Source: JBCBGF01 sp038526915 (GTDB lineage: Bacteria > Pseudomonadota > Alphaproteobacteria > Rhodobacterales > Rhodobacteraceae). Taken from it: a stretch of DNA of 64,000 nucleotides. This document shows positions 54,467-63,695 of the stretch, in pieces. Position 1 is the stretch's first letter. The number at the start of each line of letters is the position of its first letter. Under the pieces are notes generated by a model. The model had not been told where the DNA came from, did not search any database, and saw only the letters and a list, made by a program, of their open reading frames with translations. The stretch spans positions 186,001-250,000 of the forward strand of contig JBCBGF010000001.1 in NCBI GenBank assembly GCA_038526915.1. Reading direction: 5' to 3'. The position numbers were made by a program, and so were the translations under genes.

Positions 54467-56884
54467 ATGGCCGAAGCAGCCCGCCAGCCGGAAGAGTACG
54501 GCGCGGATTCTATTAAGGTTCTCAAAGGTTTAGAGGCAGTACGGAAGCGTCCCGGTATGTATATCGGGGACACGGACGATGGCTCGGGCCTGCACCATAT
54601 GGTGTATGAGGTCGTCGACAACGGAATTGACGAGGCTTTGGCCGGTCATGCCGATGCCGTGACGGTGACAATTCACGCCGATCACAGCGTGTCGGTCAGC
54701 GACAATGGCCGCGGGATTCCGGTGGATCTGCACCCCGAGGAAGGGGTGTCGGCGGCCGAAGTGATCATGACCCAGCTGCATGCGGGCGGGAAGTTCGACC
54801 AGAACAGCTACAAAGTGTCCGGGGGCCTGCACGGCGTGGGTGTTTCGGTGGTGAACGCGCTGTCGGATTGGCTGGAGCTGCGGATCTGGCGGGATGGGAA
54901 AGAGCATATCGCGCGGTTTGAGGGCGGTGAGACGGTCAAGCACCTGGAGGTCGTGGGCGACGCAGACGGGCGCAAGGGGACCGAGGTGCGGTTTCTGGCC
55001 TCGACCGACACGTTTTCGGACCTGAACTATGTGTTTACAACACTGGAAAACCGGCTGCGCGAGCTGGCCTTCCTGAACTCGGGCGTGCGGATCATCCTGA
55101 CCGATGAGCGGGGGGTGGAGCCGAAGACGGCGGACATGTGTTACGAGGGCGGGGTGCGGGAGTTTGTGCGCTATCTCGATCGTAACAAGCACCCGCTGAT
55201 CGAAGAGCCAATCTTTATCGAGGGTGAGCGGGACGGCATCACCGTGGAAGTCGCGATGTGGTGGAACGACGGCTATAACGAGATGGTTTTGCCGTTCACC
55301 AACAACATTCCCCAGCGCGATGGGGGCACGCATCTGGCGGGCTTTCGCGGCGCGCTGACGCGCACGCTGAACCTTTATGCCGGGCAATCGGGTGTGGCGC
55401 GGAAGGAGAAGGTGAGCTTTTCGGGCGATGATGCGCGCGAGGGGCTGACCTGTGTGTTGTCGGTTAAGGTGCCGGATCCGAAGTTCTCATCCCAGACCAA
55501 GGACAAGCTGGTGTCATCGGAAGTGCGGCCGGCGGTTGAGGGGTTGATGAACGAGAAGCTGGCGGAGTGGTTTGAGGAGAACCCGGCGCCGGCGCGGATG
55601 ATCGTCGGCAAGATCATCGAAGCCGCCTTGGCGCGCGAGGCGGCGCGAAAGGCTCGCGAGATGACGCGCAAGAAGTCGGCGCTGGATGTGGCATCGCTGC
55701 CCGGGAAACTGGCGGATTGTCAGGAGAAGGATCCCGAGAAGCGCGAGTTGTTCCTGGTCGAGGGTGACAGCGCCGGTGGCTCGGCCAAACAGGGGCGCGC
55801 GCGGGCCAATCAGGCGGTGCTGCCCTTGCGCGGCAAGATCCTGAACGTGGAACGGGCGCGGTTCGACCGGATGTTGTCGAGCCAGGAGATCGGGACACTG
55901 ATCACCGCGCTCGGCACCGGGATCGGGCGGGATGAGTTCGATATCTCAAAGCTGCGGTACCACAAGATCATCATCATGACGGATGCGGATGTCGACGGGG
56001 CGCATATCCGGACGCTGCTGCTCACGTTCTTCTTCCGTCAGATGCCGGAGTTGATCGAGGGCGGGTATCTCTACATTGCGCAGCCGCCCCTGTTCAAAGT
56101 CGCGCGGGGTAAGTCCGAGGTGTATCTGAAGGACCAGCCGGCGCTGGAAGACTACCTGATCGAGATGGGGATCGATGGGGCGACTCTGCGCCTTGGGTCC
56201 GGCGAGGAAATCGTGGGGGCGGACCTCGCGCGTGTGGTCGAAGAGGCCCGGCAGGTGCGCCGCGTGTTGCAGGCGTTTCCGACCCATTACATGCCGTTCA
56301 TCCTGGAACAGGCGGCGATTGCCGGGGCGTTTGTTCCAGGTCAAGTCGATGCCGATCTGCAGGGCACGGCGGATGCGGTGGCGGCGCGGCTTGATCTCGT
56401 GTCGCTGGAATACGAACGCGGGTGGCAGGGACGACCGACCCAAGACAAAGGCATGCGGTTCACGCGGCTGGTGCGGGGGGTGGAAGAGGCGCGGACGCTG
56501 GACGGACCGATCCTGCGCTCGGGCGAGGCGCGGCGTCTGGGCGGGTTCACCGATGGGCTGAAAGAGGTGTACGGCTCGCCCGCGCGGCTTATTCGGCGGG
56601 ATAAGGAGATCCTAATCCACGGGCCGACCGAGCTGCTTGACGCGATCCTGGAGGAAGGGGAACGGGGGCTGTCACTCCAGCGGTACAAGGGGCTGGGCGA
56701 GATGAACCCCGATCAGCTGTGGGAAACGACGCTGGATCCTGAGGCGCGGACACTGCTGCAGGTGAAGATCGACGATGTGGCCGAGGCGGATGACATCTTT
56801 ACCAAGCTGATGGGCGACGTGGTGGAACCACGGCGGGAGTTCATTCAGTCGAATGCTCTCAGCGTGGAGAATCTGGATTTCTAG
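54467..56884 (+). CDS. gyrB: DNA gyrase subunit B
   Basis: 805 residues. GHKL ATPase motifs (KRPGMYIGDTDDGSGLHHMVYEVVDNGIDEAL; GGLHGVGVSVVNALS), TOPRIM EGDSAGGSAKQGR and DADVDGAHI, and C-terminal ...RREFIQSNALSVENLDF are present. AAGGAAGG precedes the ATG. Supplies the ATPase half of DNA gyrase; gyrA is elsewhere. Confidence 0.98.
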   Translation: MAEAARQPEEYGADSIKVLKGLEAVRKRPGMYIGDTDDGSGLHHMVYEVVDNGIDEALAGHADAVTVTIHADHSVSVSDNGRGIPVDLHPEEGVSAAEVIMTQLHAGGKFDQNSYKVSGGLHGVGVSVVNALSDWLELRIWRDGKEHIARFEGGETVKHLEVVGDADGRKGTEVRFLASTDTFSDLNYVFTTLENRLRELAFLNSGVRIILTDERGVEPKTADMCYEGGVREFVRYLDRNKHPLIEEPIFIEGERDGITVEVAMWWNDGYNEMVLPFTNNIPQRDGGTHLAGFRGALTRTLNLYAGQSGVARKEKVSFSGDDAREGLTCVLSVKVPDPKFSSQTKDKLVSSEVRPAVEGLMNEKLAEWFEENPAPARMIVGKIIEAALAREAARKAREMTRKKSALDVASLPGKLADCQEKDPEKRELFLVEGDSAGGSAKQGRARANQAVLPLRGKILNVERARFDRMLSSQEIGTLITALGTGIGRDEFDISKLRYHKIIIMTDADVDGAHIRTLLLTFFFRQMPELIEGGYLYIAQPPLFKVARGKSEVYLKDQPALEDYLIEMGIDGATLRLGSGEEIVGADLARVVEEARQVRRVLQAFPTHYMPFILEQAAIAGAFVPGQVDADLQGTADAVAARLDLVSLEYERGWQGRPTQDKGMRFTRLVRGVEEARTLDGPILRSGEARRLGGFTDGLKEVYGSPARLIRRDKEILIHGPTELLDAILEEGERGLSLQRYKGLGEMNPDQLWETTLDPEARTLLQVKIDDVAEADDIFTKLMGDVVEPRREFIQSNALSVENLDF

Positions 56885-56899
56885 GCCAACGCGGTCGCG

Positions 56900-57610
56900 A
56901 TGATCGGGCCGCCGCTTGACCGGTGGGGGGTCTCGACCGAACTGCGTCCCATGGCGGGCGGCGCCAGAAACACTGTACTGCGAACGGTCGGTTTGGGGCG
57001 GAACCTTGTGTTCAAGACGACCACGCGCGGCCTCGACGCCATTCATTGGCTGACGGACGTGCATCGTCATGCCGAGGACGCCGGGCTCGTCATTCCGCGA
57101 TATCTGCCAAGCCTCGGCGGCAACCTTGTGGAAGCAGGGTGGACCTGTGAACCGTTGATTGAGGGCCAGCCGTTTTCCACCGGAGACTTGCCCACAATCG
57201 CTCCGCTGATCGCGGCGTTCCACAACGCCACCAATGCGATTGCCCAACGCCCCGGGTTTCGGTCGTCCACGGACCTGCTCATAGAGGACACGGGGGGCGA
57301 CGTTGATCTGCGCACTATGCCAGAACCAATCGTCACCGCCTGCCGCGCGGCGTGGGCACGGGTGGCCGATACGCCGACCGGAGTTGTCCACGGCGATCTG
57401 AACCCTTCAAACCTGATCTGGACGACTGATGGGCGCGCGGCCTTGCTTGATTGGGATGAGTGTCGCCGGGATTTGGCGCTGTTCGACGCAGTTCAGGTTA
57501 CGAAGGCAACGGCAGACGAACGGGCCGCGGCGTTGGCCTGGGAGGTTGCCTGTTGCTGGTGTACTGAGCCGGAGCGGGCGCGGAAATTGGCCATCAAGCT
57601 AGCAAAATAA
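56900..57610 (+). CDS. Phosphotransferase family protein (APH-like)
   Basis: 236 residues. The kinase-like catalytic loop VVHGDLNPSNLI and the metal motif LLDWDECRRD are typical of aminoglycoside/choline phosphotransferase folds. A short N-lobe with LVFKTT precedes. Small for the family; substrate unknown. It follows gyrB by 15 bases without a strong ribosome site and converges on pncB. Confidence 0.82.
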   Translation: MIGPPLDRWGVSTELRPMAGGARNTVLRTVGLGRNLVFKTTTRGLDAIHWLTDVHRHAEDAGLVIPRYLPSLGGNLVEAGWTCEPLIEGQPFSTGDLPTIAPLIAAFHNATNAIAQRPGFRSSTDLLIEDTGGDVDLRTMPEPIVTACRAAWARVADTPTGVVHGDLNPSNLIWTTDGRAALLDWDECRRDLALFDAVQVTKATADERAAALAWEVACCWCTEPERARKLAIKLAK

Positions 57611-57623
57611 CCGGGCCGCAGCG

Positions 57624-58916
57624 CTAAACCACAACCTCCAACTCTTCCTGCGCCCCCACCCCGAACACCCGCTTGTAGCGCTCAATCTGGTCCGCAGGCC
57701 CCATCGCTTTCTTGGGGTTATCCGACAGTTTCACCGTCGGTCGCCCATTCGCCGACACCGCTTTGCACACAAGGCTGAACGGGTCGAGCCCGTCGCCCGG
57801 AACAAGCCCGCGGAAGTCGTTGGTGAGCAATGTCCCCCAACCGAACGACGCCCGCACCCGGCCCGCAAACCTTTGGTGAAGCTCGATGATTTTCTCCACG
57901 TCCAGCCCGTCGGAGAAGATCACCAGCTTTTCACGCGGGTCCTCGCCGCGAGACTTCCACCAGTTGATCGCCACCTCGGCCCCCGCCGCCGGATCCCCGG
58001 AATCGATGCGGATCCCCGTCCATCCGGCCAGCCAGTCGGGCGCGTTTTCCAAAAAGCCCTCGGTCCCGTAGGTGTCCGGCAAGATGATCCGCAGGTTGCC
58101 CTCGTGTTCTTCGTGCCAATCAGACAGCACGTCATAGGGCGCTTGCGCCAACTCGGCGTCTGTATCGGCCAGCGCGGCATAGACCATCGGCAGTTCGTGC
58201 GCATTCGTGCCGATCGCCTCCACATCGCGGTTCTTGGCGATCAGACAGTTCGAGGTGCCCACAAACGACGCACCGAGCCCCTCGGTCATCGCTTGCACGC
58301 ACCAGTCCTGCCACAGGAAGGAATGCCGCCGCCGTGTGCCGAAATCGGCGATGCGCAAATCGCTGTGCGGGCGCAGGACTTCGATCTTTTCCCAGAGCTT
58401 GGTCATCGCGCGGGCATAAAGCACCTGAAGCTCGAACCGGTGCATCTCGCCCAGCACGGCCCGGCCACGAAGCTCCATCAACACCGCAAGCGCGGGGATT
58501 TCCCAAAGCATGACCTCGGGCCATTTGCCCTCAAACGTTAGTTCGTACTGCCCGTCGTGTTTTTCGAGGTGGTAGGGTGGAAGCGACAGGTTTTCGAACC
58601 ATTCCATGAAGTCGGATCGGAACATCTGGCGCTTGCCGTAGAAGGTATTTCCGCGCAGCCAGGTGCTTTCGCCACGGGTCAGCTTGAGCGAACGGATGTG
58701 GTCGAGCTGTTCGCGGAGCTCGCCTTCGTCGATCAAGTCGGCCAGCGGGATCGATTTCGAACGGTTGATCAGGCTGAAGGTGACGGTCGTATCGGGCCGG
58801 TTTCGGAACACCGATTGGCACATCAACAGCTTGTAGAAATCGGTGTCGATCAGCGAGCGGACGATCGGGTCGATCTTCCACTTGTGGTTATAGACGCGGG
58901 TGGCGATGTCGACCAT
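57624..58916 (-). CDS. pncB: Nicotinate phosphoribosyltransferase PncB
   Basis: 430 residues from the ATG at 58916. Family segments: LIDTDFYKLLMCQSVF, FGTRRRHSFLWQDW, FVGTSNCLIAKNRDVEAIGTNAHELPMVY, RIDSGDP and FSDGLDVEKI. Makes nicotinate mononucleotide for NAD salvage. It lies 62 bases after the YkgJ-like gene on the same strand and follows pncA, giving a nicotinamide-to-NAD unit. Confidence 0.95.
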   Translation of the reverse strand: MVDIATRVYNHKWKIDPIVRSLIDTDFYKLLMCQSVFRNRPDTTVTFSLINRSKSIPLADLIDEGELREQLDHIRSLKLTRGESTWLRGNTFYGKRQMFRSDFMEWFENLSLPPYHLEKHDGQYELTFEGKWPEVMLWEIPALAVLMELRGRAVLGEMHRFELQVLYARAMTKLWEKIEVLRPHSDLRIADFGTRRRHSFLWQDWCVQAMTEGLGASFVGTSNCLIAKNRDVEAIGTNAHELPMVYAALADTDAELAQAPYDVLSDWHEEHEGNLRIILPDTYGTEGFLENAPDWLAGWTGIRIDSGDPAAGAEVAINWWKSRGEDPREKLVIFSDGLDVEKIIELHQRFAGRVRASFGWGTLLTNDFRGLVPGDGLDPFSLVCKAVSANGRPTVKLSDNPKKAMGPADQIERYKRVFGVGAQEELEVVV

Positions 58917-58978
58917 GGCAGGCTCCAACCGTTGCCGAATGGTTAAAGCAAGCGGGCGGGCGGGTGTCCAGCGGGGCG

Positions 58979-59749
58979 CTAACCGGCGGCGCGCGCGGCG
59001 GCGTAGCCTTGGGCGGCGCGTTTGACCTCATCCTCCAACTCGCGCGGGCGGTGGCGGGCGCGGGTGAGGGCCGCGTCGATGTCGGCCCCTTCGACGGCTG
59101 ACGCGGCGGTTTCGGCCAGCGAGTAGGTTGCGACTTTGGCAACGCCCGTGAGGACGGCACGCGTGTGGGCGTGAACGTGGAGCGCGGTGATATGGGCCGA
59201 AATCACACCGCTGCCTTCCGCCGGGGTGCCTTGGGAAATCTGCTCGCAGGCGGCGGCGGAAAAAGACACGTAGCTGCGGCAAATCGTGGGGCGTGCGTCA
59301 TAGGCGCGGCATTTCCGGGTTTCGGGGTCAAGCGATGGGCAGGCGCGGGGGTGCCAGGCGCGGCCATCGGGTTGGCCCGCCAGAGGGAGGAGCGCGGCGT
59401 GGAGCGTGCGCGCCTCGGACTCGGTTATCGTACCCCCGTCCTGGCCCGGCAGGATGCAGCAGAAGGCGCAGCCTTCTGCACAGGCGTAGCCGGGATCGTC
59501 TGGCGCCTGGCTAAGTTCAATACGGGCCACGGTTACGGCGGGCACGCCGGACTTCAGGTCTCGCAGGATTTCGGCAAAGGGTTTGTTCTGGCGGGCGGCG
59601 GCTTCAACAAACGCGGTCAGAATACGCCGCGCGCGGTCAGCCCCCTGGGGCGGAACGGCAGGAAGACGGGCGGTCGCGATGGCGGCAAGGAGGCTGGCCG
59701 TGTCTTTTGGTGGACCCGACTTTGCGCGCCGCCGGTCGGCCCGGCTCAT
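58979..59749 (-). CDS. YkgJ-family cysteine cluster protein
   Basis: 256 residues. The metal-binding pattern is CAEGCAFCC, HPRACPSLDPETRKCRAYDARPTICRSY and AAACEQI. Its ATG overlaps the pncA stop (ATGA). The YkgJ group likely binds zinc or Fe-S; here it lies inside the pncA-pncB unit, so a link to NAD metabolism is inferred. Confidence 0.87.
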   Translation of the reverse strand: MSRADRRRAKSGPPKDTASLLAAIATARLPAVPPQGADRARRILTAFVEAAARQNKPFAEILRDLKSGVPAVTVARIELSQAPDDPGYACAEGCAFCCILPGQDGGTITESEARTLHAALLPLAGQPDGRAWHPRACPSLDPETRKCRAYDARPTICRSYVSFSAAACEQISQGTPAEGSGVISAHITALHVHAHTRAVLTGVAKVATYSLAETAASAVEGADIDAALTRARHRPRELEDEVKRAAQGYAAARAAG

Positions 59750-60351
59750 GCGAGCGTAACGCCAGCAGACCGCATCCCGTCTTTTGCGGCGTCGAGCGAG
59801 CCGTCCAGGTCGATGGCACGCGTCAGGCTTTCGATGACGTTAACCTTGAAGCCCAGCTTGGCCGCATCGACGGCGGAAAAGTTTACGCAGAAATCGGTGG
59901 CAAGACCCACCATCGTCACCGTGTCGACGCCCCGCGTGCGCAGATACCCCTCCAGGCCCGTGGGCGTGGTGTGATCGTTCTCGAATAAGGCGGAATAGCT
60001 GTCGATCTCTCGCCGAAACCCTTTGCGGATCACCAGATCGGCGGCATCGGCCTGAAGACCCGGGTGGAAAGCTGCGCCGTCAGACCCGATGATGCAGTGA
60101 TCGGGCCACAGCACCTGCGGGCCGTAGGGCATCTCGATCACCGCGTAGGGGTCTTGCCCCTGATGGCTGGAGGCGAAGGAGGAATGACCCGCCGGGTGCC
60201 AATCCTGCGTCAGGACGCGGACCTGGTATTCGGGCATCAGCGCGTTGATCGGGGCCACGATATCGTCGCCCCCCGGCACGGCGAGGTTCCCGCCGGGGCA
60301 GAAATCGTTCTGCACGTCGATCACGATCAGGGCTTCGTTCGCGGGGCGCAT
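59746..60351 (-). CDS. pncA: Nicotinamidase PncA
   Basis: 201 residues. The catalytic triad is readable: Asp in VIDVQNDFCPGG, Lys in VIRKGF and Cys in ATDFCVNFSAVDAAKLGF. The metal site is Asp-x-His in DWHPAGHSSFA. Converts nicotinamide to nicotinate, the substrate of PncB downstream. Divergent from trhO. Confidence 0.95.
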   Translation of the reverse strand: MRPANEALIVIDVQNDFCPGGNLAVPGGDDIVAPINALMPEYQVRVLTQDWHPAGHSSFASSHQGQDPYAVIEMPYGPQVLWPDHCIIGSDGAAFHPGLQADAADLVIRKGFRREIDSYSALFENDHTTPTGLEGYLRTRGVDTVTMVGLATDFCVNFSAVDAAKLGFKVNVIESLTRAIDLDGSLDAAKDGMRSAGVTLA

Positions 60352-60449
60352 GGGCAGTCCTCTTGTCAGACGGCCCCTGCCTAGGCGCTGGCCCCGGTGC
60401 CGTCAACGGGCCTTGAAGGGCGGGTAGGCGCTGGCATAAGTCGGGTCCC

Positions 60450-61334
60450 ATGTTCACTGTTGCCGCCTTCTACAAGTTCACACGCTTTGAAGATCCCGCC
60501 GTGCTGAAGCCCGCGCTGGCGAAGCTGTGTTGCGCAAACGGTGTGACGGGGACGATTCTCTTGGCGCCGGAAGGGGTCAATGGCACGATCGCGGGGTCGC
60601 GCCCGGCGATTGACCTGGTCATCGCGCATCTTCGCGCGCTTCCCGGCTGTGCGGATCTCACATGGAAGGAAAGCACCGCGGCGGACCAGCCCTTTAACCG
60701 TATGAAAGTACGGCTCAAGCGGGAAATCGTGACGATGGGCCAACCCGACGTCGATCCATCGCGGTCGGTCGGCACCTATGTCGATCCGGCAGAGTGGAAC
60801 GCGCTGATCTCAGCCCCGGATGTGGCGGTGATCGATACCCGGAACGACTATGAGGTCGAGATCGGGACGTTTCAGGGCGCGGTCGATCCCAAGACGGCGG
60901 CCTTTGGTGACTTCCCGGCCTGGTGGGAGGCGAACAAGGACCGGTTCGAGGGCAAACGGATCGCGATGTTCTGCACCGGAGGGATCCGATGTGAGAAATC
61001 GACGAACTGGCTGTTGTCCCAAGGGGTTGAGGATGTGTTCCACCTCAAGGGTGGGATCCTGAAATACCTAGAAGAGGTTCCGAAAGACGAGAGCCTCTGG
61101 GAAGGCGAGTGTTTCGTTTTCGACAAGCGGGTGTCGGTGGGGCATGGGCTGGAAGAAGGCGATCTGGAGCTGTGTTACGGCTGTCGACGCCCTGTGACCC
61201 AGCAAGACAAAACCCGCCCCGAATACGAGGCGGGCGTGAGTTGCCACCGGTGTATGGATGAGCATTCGGACGCAGACCGCGCCCGGTTTCGCGAACGCCA
61301 GCGCCAGATGACGCTGGCGAGAACGCGGCCCTAG
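60450..61334 (+). CDS. trhO: tRNA uridine 34 hydroxylase TrhO (rhodanese family)
   Basis: 294 residues. An N-terminal domain (APEGVNGTIAGSRPAID) is followed by a rhodanese domain with active-site loop MFCTGGIRCEKSTNW and a C-terminal four-cysteine zinc-like tail (CYGCRRPV..CHRCMDEH). TrhO makes 5-hydroxyuridine at tRNA position 34. Its 3' end overlaps the convergent dnaA stop by 4 bases. Confidence 0.94.
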   Translation: MFTVAAFYKFTRFEDPAVLKPALAKLCCANGVTGTILLAPEGVNGTIAGSRPAIDLVIAHLRALPGCADLTWKESTAADQPFNRMKVRLKREIVTMGQPDVDPSRSVGTYVDPAEWNALISAPDVAVIDTRNDYEVEIGTFQGAVDPKTAAFGDFPAWWEANKDRFEGKRIAMFCTGGIRCEKSTNWLLSQGVEDVFHLKGGILKYLEEVPKDESLWEGECFVFDKRVSVGHGLEEGDLELCYGCRRPVTQQDKTRPEYEAGVSCHRCMDEHSDADRARFRERQRQMTLARTRP

Positions 61335-62692
61335 GCTTCGAGCGAGCGACGCAGAAGCTCCAGATCTTCGGCGATCTGGCTGTCTTTCATCTTCAGCTCT
61401 TCGATGCGCTTGACCCCGTGCATGACGGTGGTGTGGTCGCGCCCACCAAACCGCCGCCCGATTTCGGGCAGCGACCGCGCAGTCAGCTGTTTCGAGAGAT
61501 ACATCGCGATCTGGCGCGGCCGCGCGAAGGTGCGCACGCGCTTGGGCCCGATCAGATCGCTGAGGCGGATGTTGTAGTGATCCGACACTTTCCGCTGGAT
61601 CTCTTCCACCGTGATCTTGCGATCCGAGGCGCGCAGGATATCGGCGAGACAGTCCTGCGCCAGCTCCAGCGTGATTTCCCGGCCCACAAGGCTGCCGAAG
61701 GCGAAGAGCCGCATCAGAGCGCCTTCGAGCACGCGTACGTTGGTTGAGATGCGGTGAGCTACAAATTCCAGAACGCCATCGGCGATCTCAAGGTTCGGGA
61801 ACTGGTCGGAATACTGGTCGACCTTCTGCTGCAGGATGCCCAGGCGCAGCTCATAGTTCGTGGGGTGTAGATCGACCACCAGACCCGACTGCATCCGGCT
61901 GACGATCCGATCCTCGATACCGCGAATCTCGGTTGGCGCGCGGTCGGCCGACAGGATGATCTGTTTGTTCTGATCCACCAGCGCGTTGAAGGTGTGGAAG
62001 AACTCTTCCTGCGTGGCGTCCTTGCCTGCGATGAACTGCACGTCATCGACCATCAGCACATCGACCGAGCGGAAAAGCTGTTTGAAGCCGATCATCTCCT
62101 TGTCGCGCAGCGCCTGGACGAAGCGGTACATGAACTGTTCCGCCGACAGGTAGACGACGCGCAAATCCGGGCTGCGGCTTTGCAGATCCCACGCGATAGC
62201 GTGCATCAGGTGCGTTTTACCAAGACCGACACCGCCATAGAGGAACAGCGGATTGAACGTAACTGGGCCGCCTTCCGCCACGCGCTTGGCCGCGGCATGG
62301 GCCAGTTCATTGGGCTTGCCCACAACAAAGCTGTCGAACGTAAAGCGCGCGTCCAGCGGCGCACCAGGCAAGTCAACCGAAGCGGGGGCCAGCGTTGCGG
62401 TCTTTTCTGACATGTCCACCCCATTTGTCTTCTGTTCTGGCACTGCATCGATGTTGGTCACCTCGAAGGCGACGCGGGCCACCGGTTCGCCCGAAGTGTT
62501 GAGCACACGCAGGATCTGATCGCCAAAGTTGCGCGATACCCAGGTGCCCATGAACTGGGTCGGCACGTTGAACGTGGCCACGCCGTTTTCCAGCGCAGCG
62601 AACTCAAGCGGCTCTATCCAATTGGTGTAGTTGTTTTTTCCGACTGTCCCAATAAGGCTTTCACGAAGGTGTCCCCATGTCTCATTCGTCAT
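61331..62692 (-). CDS. dnaA: Chromosomal replication initiator DnaA
   Basis: 453 residues. Walker A GGVGLGKTHLMHA, Walker B VLMVDDVQFIAG, sensor LSADRAPTEIRGIEDRIVSRM, and the C-terminal DnaA-box helix-turn-helix (RPRQIAMYLSKQLTARSLPEIGRRFGGRDHTTVMHG) are intact. It lies on the opposite strand to dnaN/recF/gyrB, 11 kb from dnaN. rpsT is upstream on the same strand, as in related genomes. Confidence 0.98.
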   Translation of the reverse strand: MTNETWGHLRESLIGTVGKNNYTNWIEPLEFAALENGVATFNVPTQFMGTWVSRNFGDQILRVLNTSGEPVARVAFEVTNIDAVPEQKTNGVDMSEKTATLAPASVDLPGAPLDARFTFDSFVVGKPNELAHAAAKRVAEGGPVTFNPLFLYGGVGLGKTHLMHAIAWDLQSRSPDLRVVYLSAEQFMYRFVQALRDKEMIGFKQLFRSVDVLMVDDVQFIAGKDATQEEFFHTFNALVDQNKQIILSADRAPTEIRGIEDRIVSRMQSGLVVDLHPTNYELRLGILQQKVDQYSDQFPNLEIADGVLEFVAHRISTNVRVLEGALMRLFAFGSLVGREITLELAQDCLADILRASDRKITVEEIQRKVSDHYNIRLSDLIGPKRVRTFARPRQIAMYLSKQLTARSLPEIGRRFGGRDHTTVMHGVKRIEELKMKDSQIAEDLELLRRSLEA

Positions 62693-63274
62693 CCTGACTC
62701 GACCTGTCCTTTAATGTGTTGCCAGTCGGCTGCCGCCGACCGCCGGGCCACCCCTATGATTGGGATGATTCCGGTGTCCCCGCACCCAGCATCACCTGAG
62801 GAATGGATAGCGTGTCGGTAACCACGTGTGGCACCGATAGCGTGCACCTGTAACACAGCGGACCCGTAGTGAGACGAGGCTGGCAGGCCCCGACCCGGTG
62901 GTGCGCTGCGCAATGGCGCAGGTTCCAATGGACATGGCGGAAATAGGCGCCGCGTGGAACACACATACGCGGTCAATACTATTCCGTCAGCGCCGGTCAC
63001 GTGGCAAATACGGCTTGCCCTATCCGGCTAAGATCAGGTCAAATCCAACGCAGCGCATCGGCTTGGCAGTGTCACACAGAACAGCGTTCAGCAGACCTGC
63101 AACCCCGACCTCATCTCATGTCCCCCCAAGACGATGTGAATCGCAGGACTGTGTTAGCAAGCCGCTCGCGCGGGTGGCAACACATCTTCATTGTTGACTC
63201 TGAGATTGTGCGGGCGAATCCCACTGGCTGTTTTGCGACAACTACTGGTTGTATTTAAGCGCGTACTTTCAACA
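62693..63274. other. dnaA upstream region, no gene recognised
   Basis: A long noncoding interval between the dnaA start and the rpsT terminator. It should hold the dnaA promoter. A repeated GATAGCGTG element lies at 62806 and 62836. No consensus DnaA boxes, so no origin call is made. Confidence 0.5.
62806..62844. repeat. Direct repeats GATAGCGTG, 30 bases apart
   Basis: Copies at 62806-62814 and 62836-62844. Each is followed within 3-5 bases by GTAAC-(C)AC, so a roughly 20-base module repeats at about three helical turns, 115-150 bases upstream of dnaA. Candidate regulatory sites. Confidence 0.4.
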
Positions 63275-63303
63275 AAAAAGCGCGCCAGAAAAGCGCGCTT
63301 TTT
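63275..63303. terminator. Bidirectional terminator after rpsT
   Basis: AAAAAGCGCGC (63275-63285), a 7-base loop, and GCGCGCTTTTT (63293-63303). The arms are perfect and include A/T tails, ending transcripts from either side. It lies 24 bases after the rpsT stop. Confidence 0.88.
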
Positions 63304-63327
63304 GAGACTTTGTGGCCGGGGGTATCC

Positions 63328-63591
63328 TCACCCGATGGCCTTCACCCGGGCCGACAGCCGCGACATTTTCCGCGCTGCTGTGTTCTTGTGATAGACCCCT
63401 TTGGTCACGCCCCGCATCAGTTCGGGCTGAGCTGCGCGCAGGGCCGTTGTTGCCGCATCGCTATCGCCCGAGGCGATCGCTTCCTCGACTTTACGAAGGA
63501 ACGTGCGGATGCGCGACCGGCGCGCTTTGTTAACGGCGAAGCGGCGCTCATTCTGGCGGGCGCGCTTTTTGGACTGGGGCGAATTAGCCAT
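63328..63591 (-). CDS. rpsT: 30S ribosomal protein S20
   Basis: 87 residues with the S20 pattern MANSPQSKKRARQNERRFAVNKARRSRIRTFLRKVEEAI and GVYHKNTAARKMSRLSARV. It is followed by a strong terminator, so it ends before dnaA and is transcribed separately. Confidence 0.97.
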   Translation of the reverse strand: MANSPQSKKRARQNERRFAVNKARRSRIRTFLRKVEEAIASGDSDAATTALRAAQPELMRGVTKGVYHKNTAARKMSRLSARVKAIG

Positions 63592-63695
63592 GCGGTACGG
63601 TTCCCATTCGGGTCGGATTGATCATTCGAAGCCGCGCTTCTAGGCGCGAGTCGGCGCCCTGTCAACCGGGTAGGGCAGGCATACCAAGGCCAGCA

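Noticed and set aside
62693..63274. Chromosomal origin beside dnaA
   Set aside because: No consensus DnaA boxes (TTATCCACA) or AT-rich unwinding block was found here; the origin may lie elsewhere.
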